Positions 4,968 to 5,108 of a stretch of 5,108 nt of DNA are shown here, piece by piece (within the stretch, counting starts at the first letter, position 1; every line of letters starts with the position of its first letter). Under the pieces are notes generated by a model. That model saw only the letters and a program-made list of their open reading frames with translations. It made no database searches and was not told where the DNA came from. Position numbers and translations under genes: made by a program. The stretch is from Chloroflexia bacterium (GTDB taxonomy: Bacteria; Chloroflexota; Chloroflexia; QHBQ01; JADMIH01): positions 1 to 5,108 of the forward strand of contig JAICKM010000529.1 in NCBI GenBank assembly GCA_025927935.1, in the 5' to 3' direction.

Positions 4968-5108
4968 TTAGCGGACGACGACCTTGAACTCGATACCGCG
5001 CGACATCAGCCCGCAGGGCGGATTCGATTTGAGACACGGCGGATCGCCGGTGAGCAGCACACTGGTGTCCCCCGCCTGCGCCGCTTTGTAGACGGCGCGC
5101 CCCGCGCC
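4968..5108 (-). CDS. C-terminal fragment of an unidentified protein, probably secreted, beta-rich
   Basis: The reading frame runs open from the right window edge for 46 codons to a TAA at 4970-4968, so the start and most of the gene are outside the window. The visible end reads VYKAAQAGDTSVLLTGDPPC, then a second PPC six residues on, and finishes GIEFKVVVR. The pattern is an alternating hydrophobic strand, a GDPPC...PPC loop with two cysteines, and a final FKVVV strand. It resembles the last strands of small beta-sandwich domains in bacterial secreted or lipoproteins (for example chagasin-like or Ig-like folds). This is a resemblance only; I do not recognise the family. Codon use fits the neighbours (third positions mostly G or C), supporting a real gene. 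Confidence 0.6.
   Translation of the reverse strand, partial: GAGRAVYKAAQAGDTSVLLTGDPPCLKSNPPCGLMSRGIEFKVVVR

Noticed and set aside
4655..5037. Three short minus-strand frames in the right-hand spacer
   Set aside because: They translate through the dispersed repeats in other frames, lack ribosome binding sites, and two of them run antiphase across the better-supported partial gene or the glycosyltransferase start.

Overview
The window is GC-rich bacterial DNA with four complete genes, the C-terminal end of a fifth, and intergenic spaces holding short dispersed repeats. Three repeat types point, by inference only, to a Chloroflexota (Anaerolineae-like) genome or metagenome bin. They are a degenerate CTCTGCG-type string at the left end, two copies of a GGCCGGTTT/AAACCGGCC hairpin, and one long 'TTGTCA...TGACAA' inverted repeat. 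I recall such elements from genomes of that group, but no rRNA or marker gene is present to fix the taxonomy.

Layout: positions 1-180 are a non-coding leader with repeat debris. moeA (181-1512, + strand; molybdopterin molybdenumtransferase) follows and converges on a minus-strand block after a 43-bp gap. That block, read right to left, has four parts. First is the C-terminal 46 codons of an unidentified protein (4968-5108). Next is a roughly 300-bp spacer with a hairpin repeat, a plausible promoter and a 78-bp inverted repeat. Then comes a membrane-anchored family 2 glycosyltransferase of the CrtQ/HpnB type (3460-4668). After a 117-bp spacer with the second hairpin repeat comes a two-gene unit: a nitrilase-superfamily amidohydrolase (2419-3342) followed by nadE (1556-2407).

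The most informative feature is the nitrilase-nadE pair. In glutamine-dependent NAD synthetases these two activities are usually domains of one polypeptide, the nitrilase-type glutaminase supplying ammonia to the PP-loop synthetase. Here they are separate, adjacent and in the same order as in the fusion. The stop codon of the first gene is part of the Shine-Dalgarno sequence of the second, which suggests translational coupling and a two-subunit glutamine-dependent NAD synthase.

moeA, the glycosyltransferase and the partial gene show no evident functional link to NAD synthesis. Nothing resembles a CRISPR array, tRNA, rRNA, transposase or phage gene. I see no clear undescribed multi-gene system. 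The best leads are the split NAD synthase and the placement of the repeats relative to gene ends and leaders.
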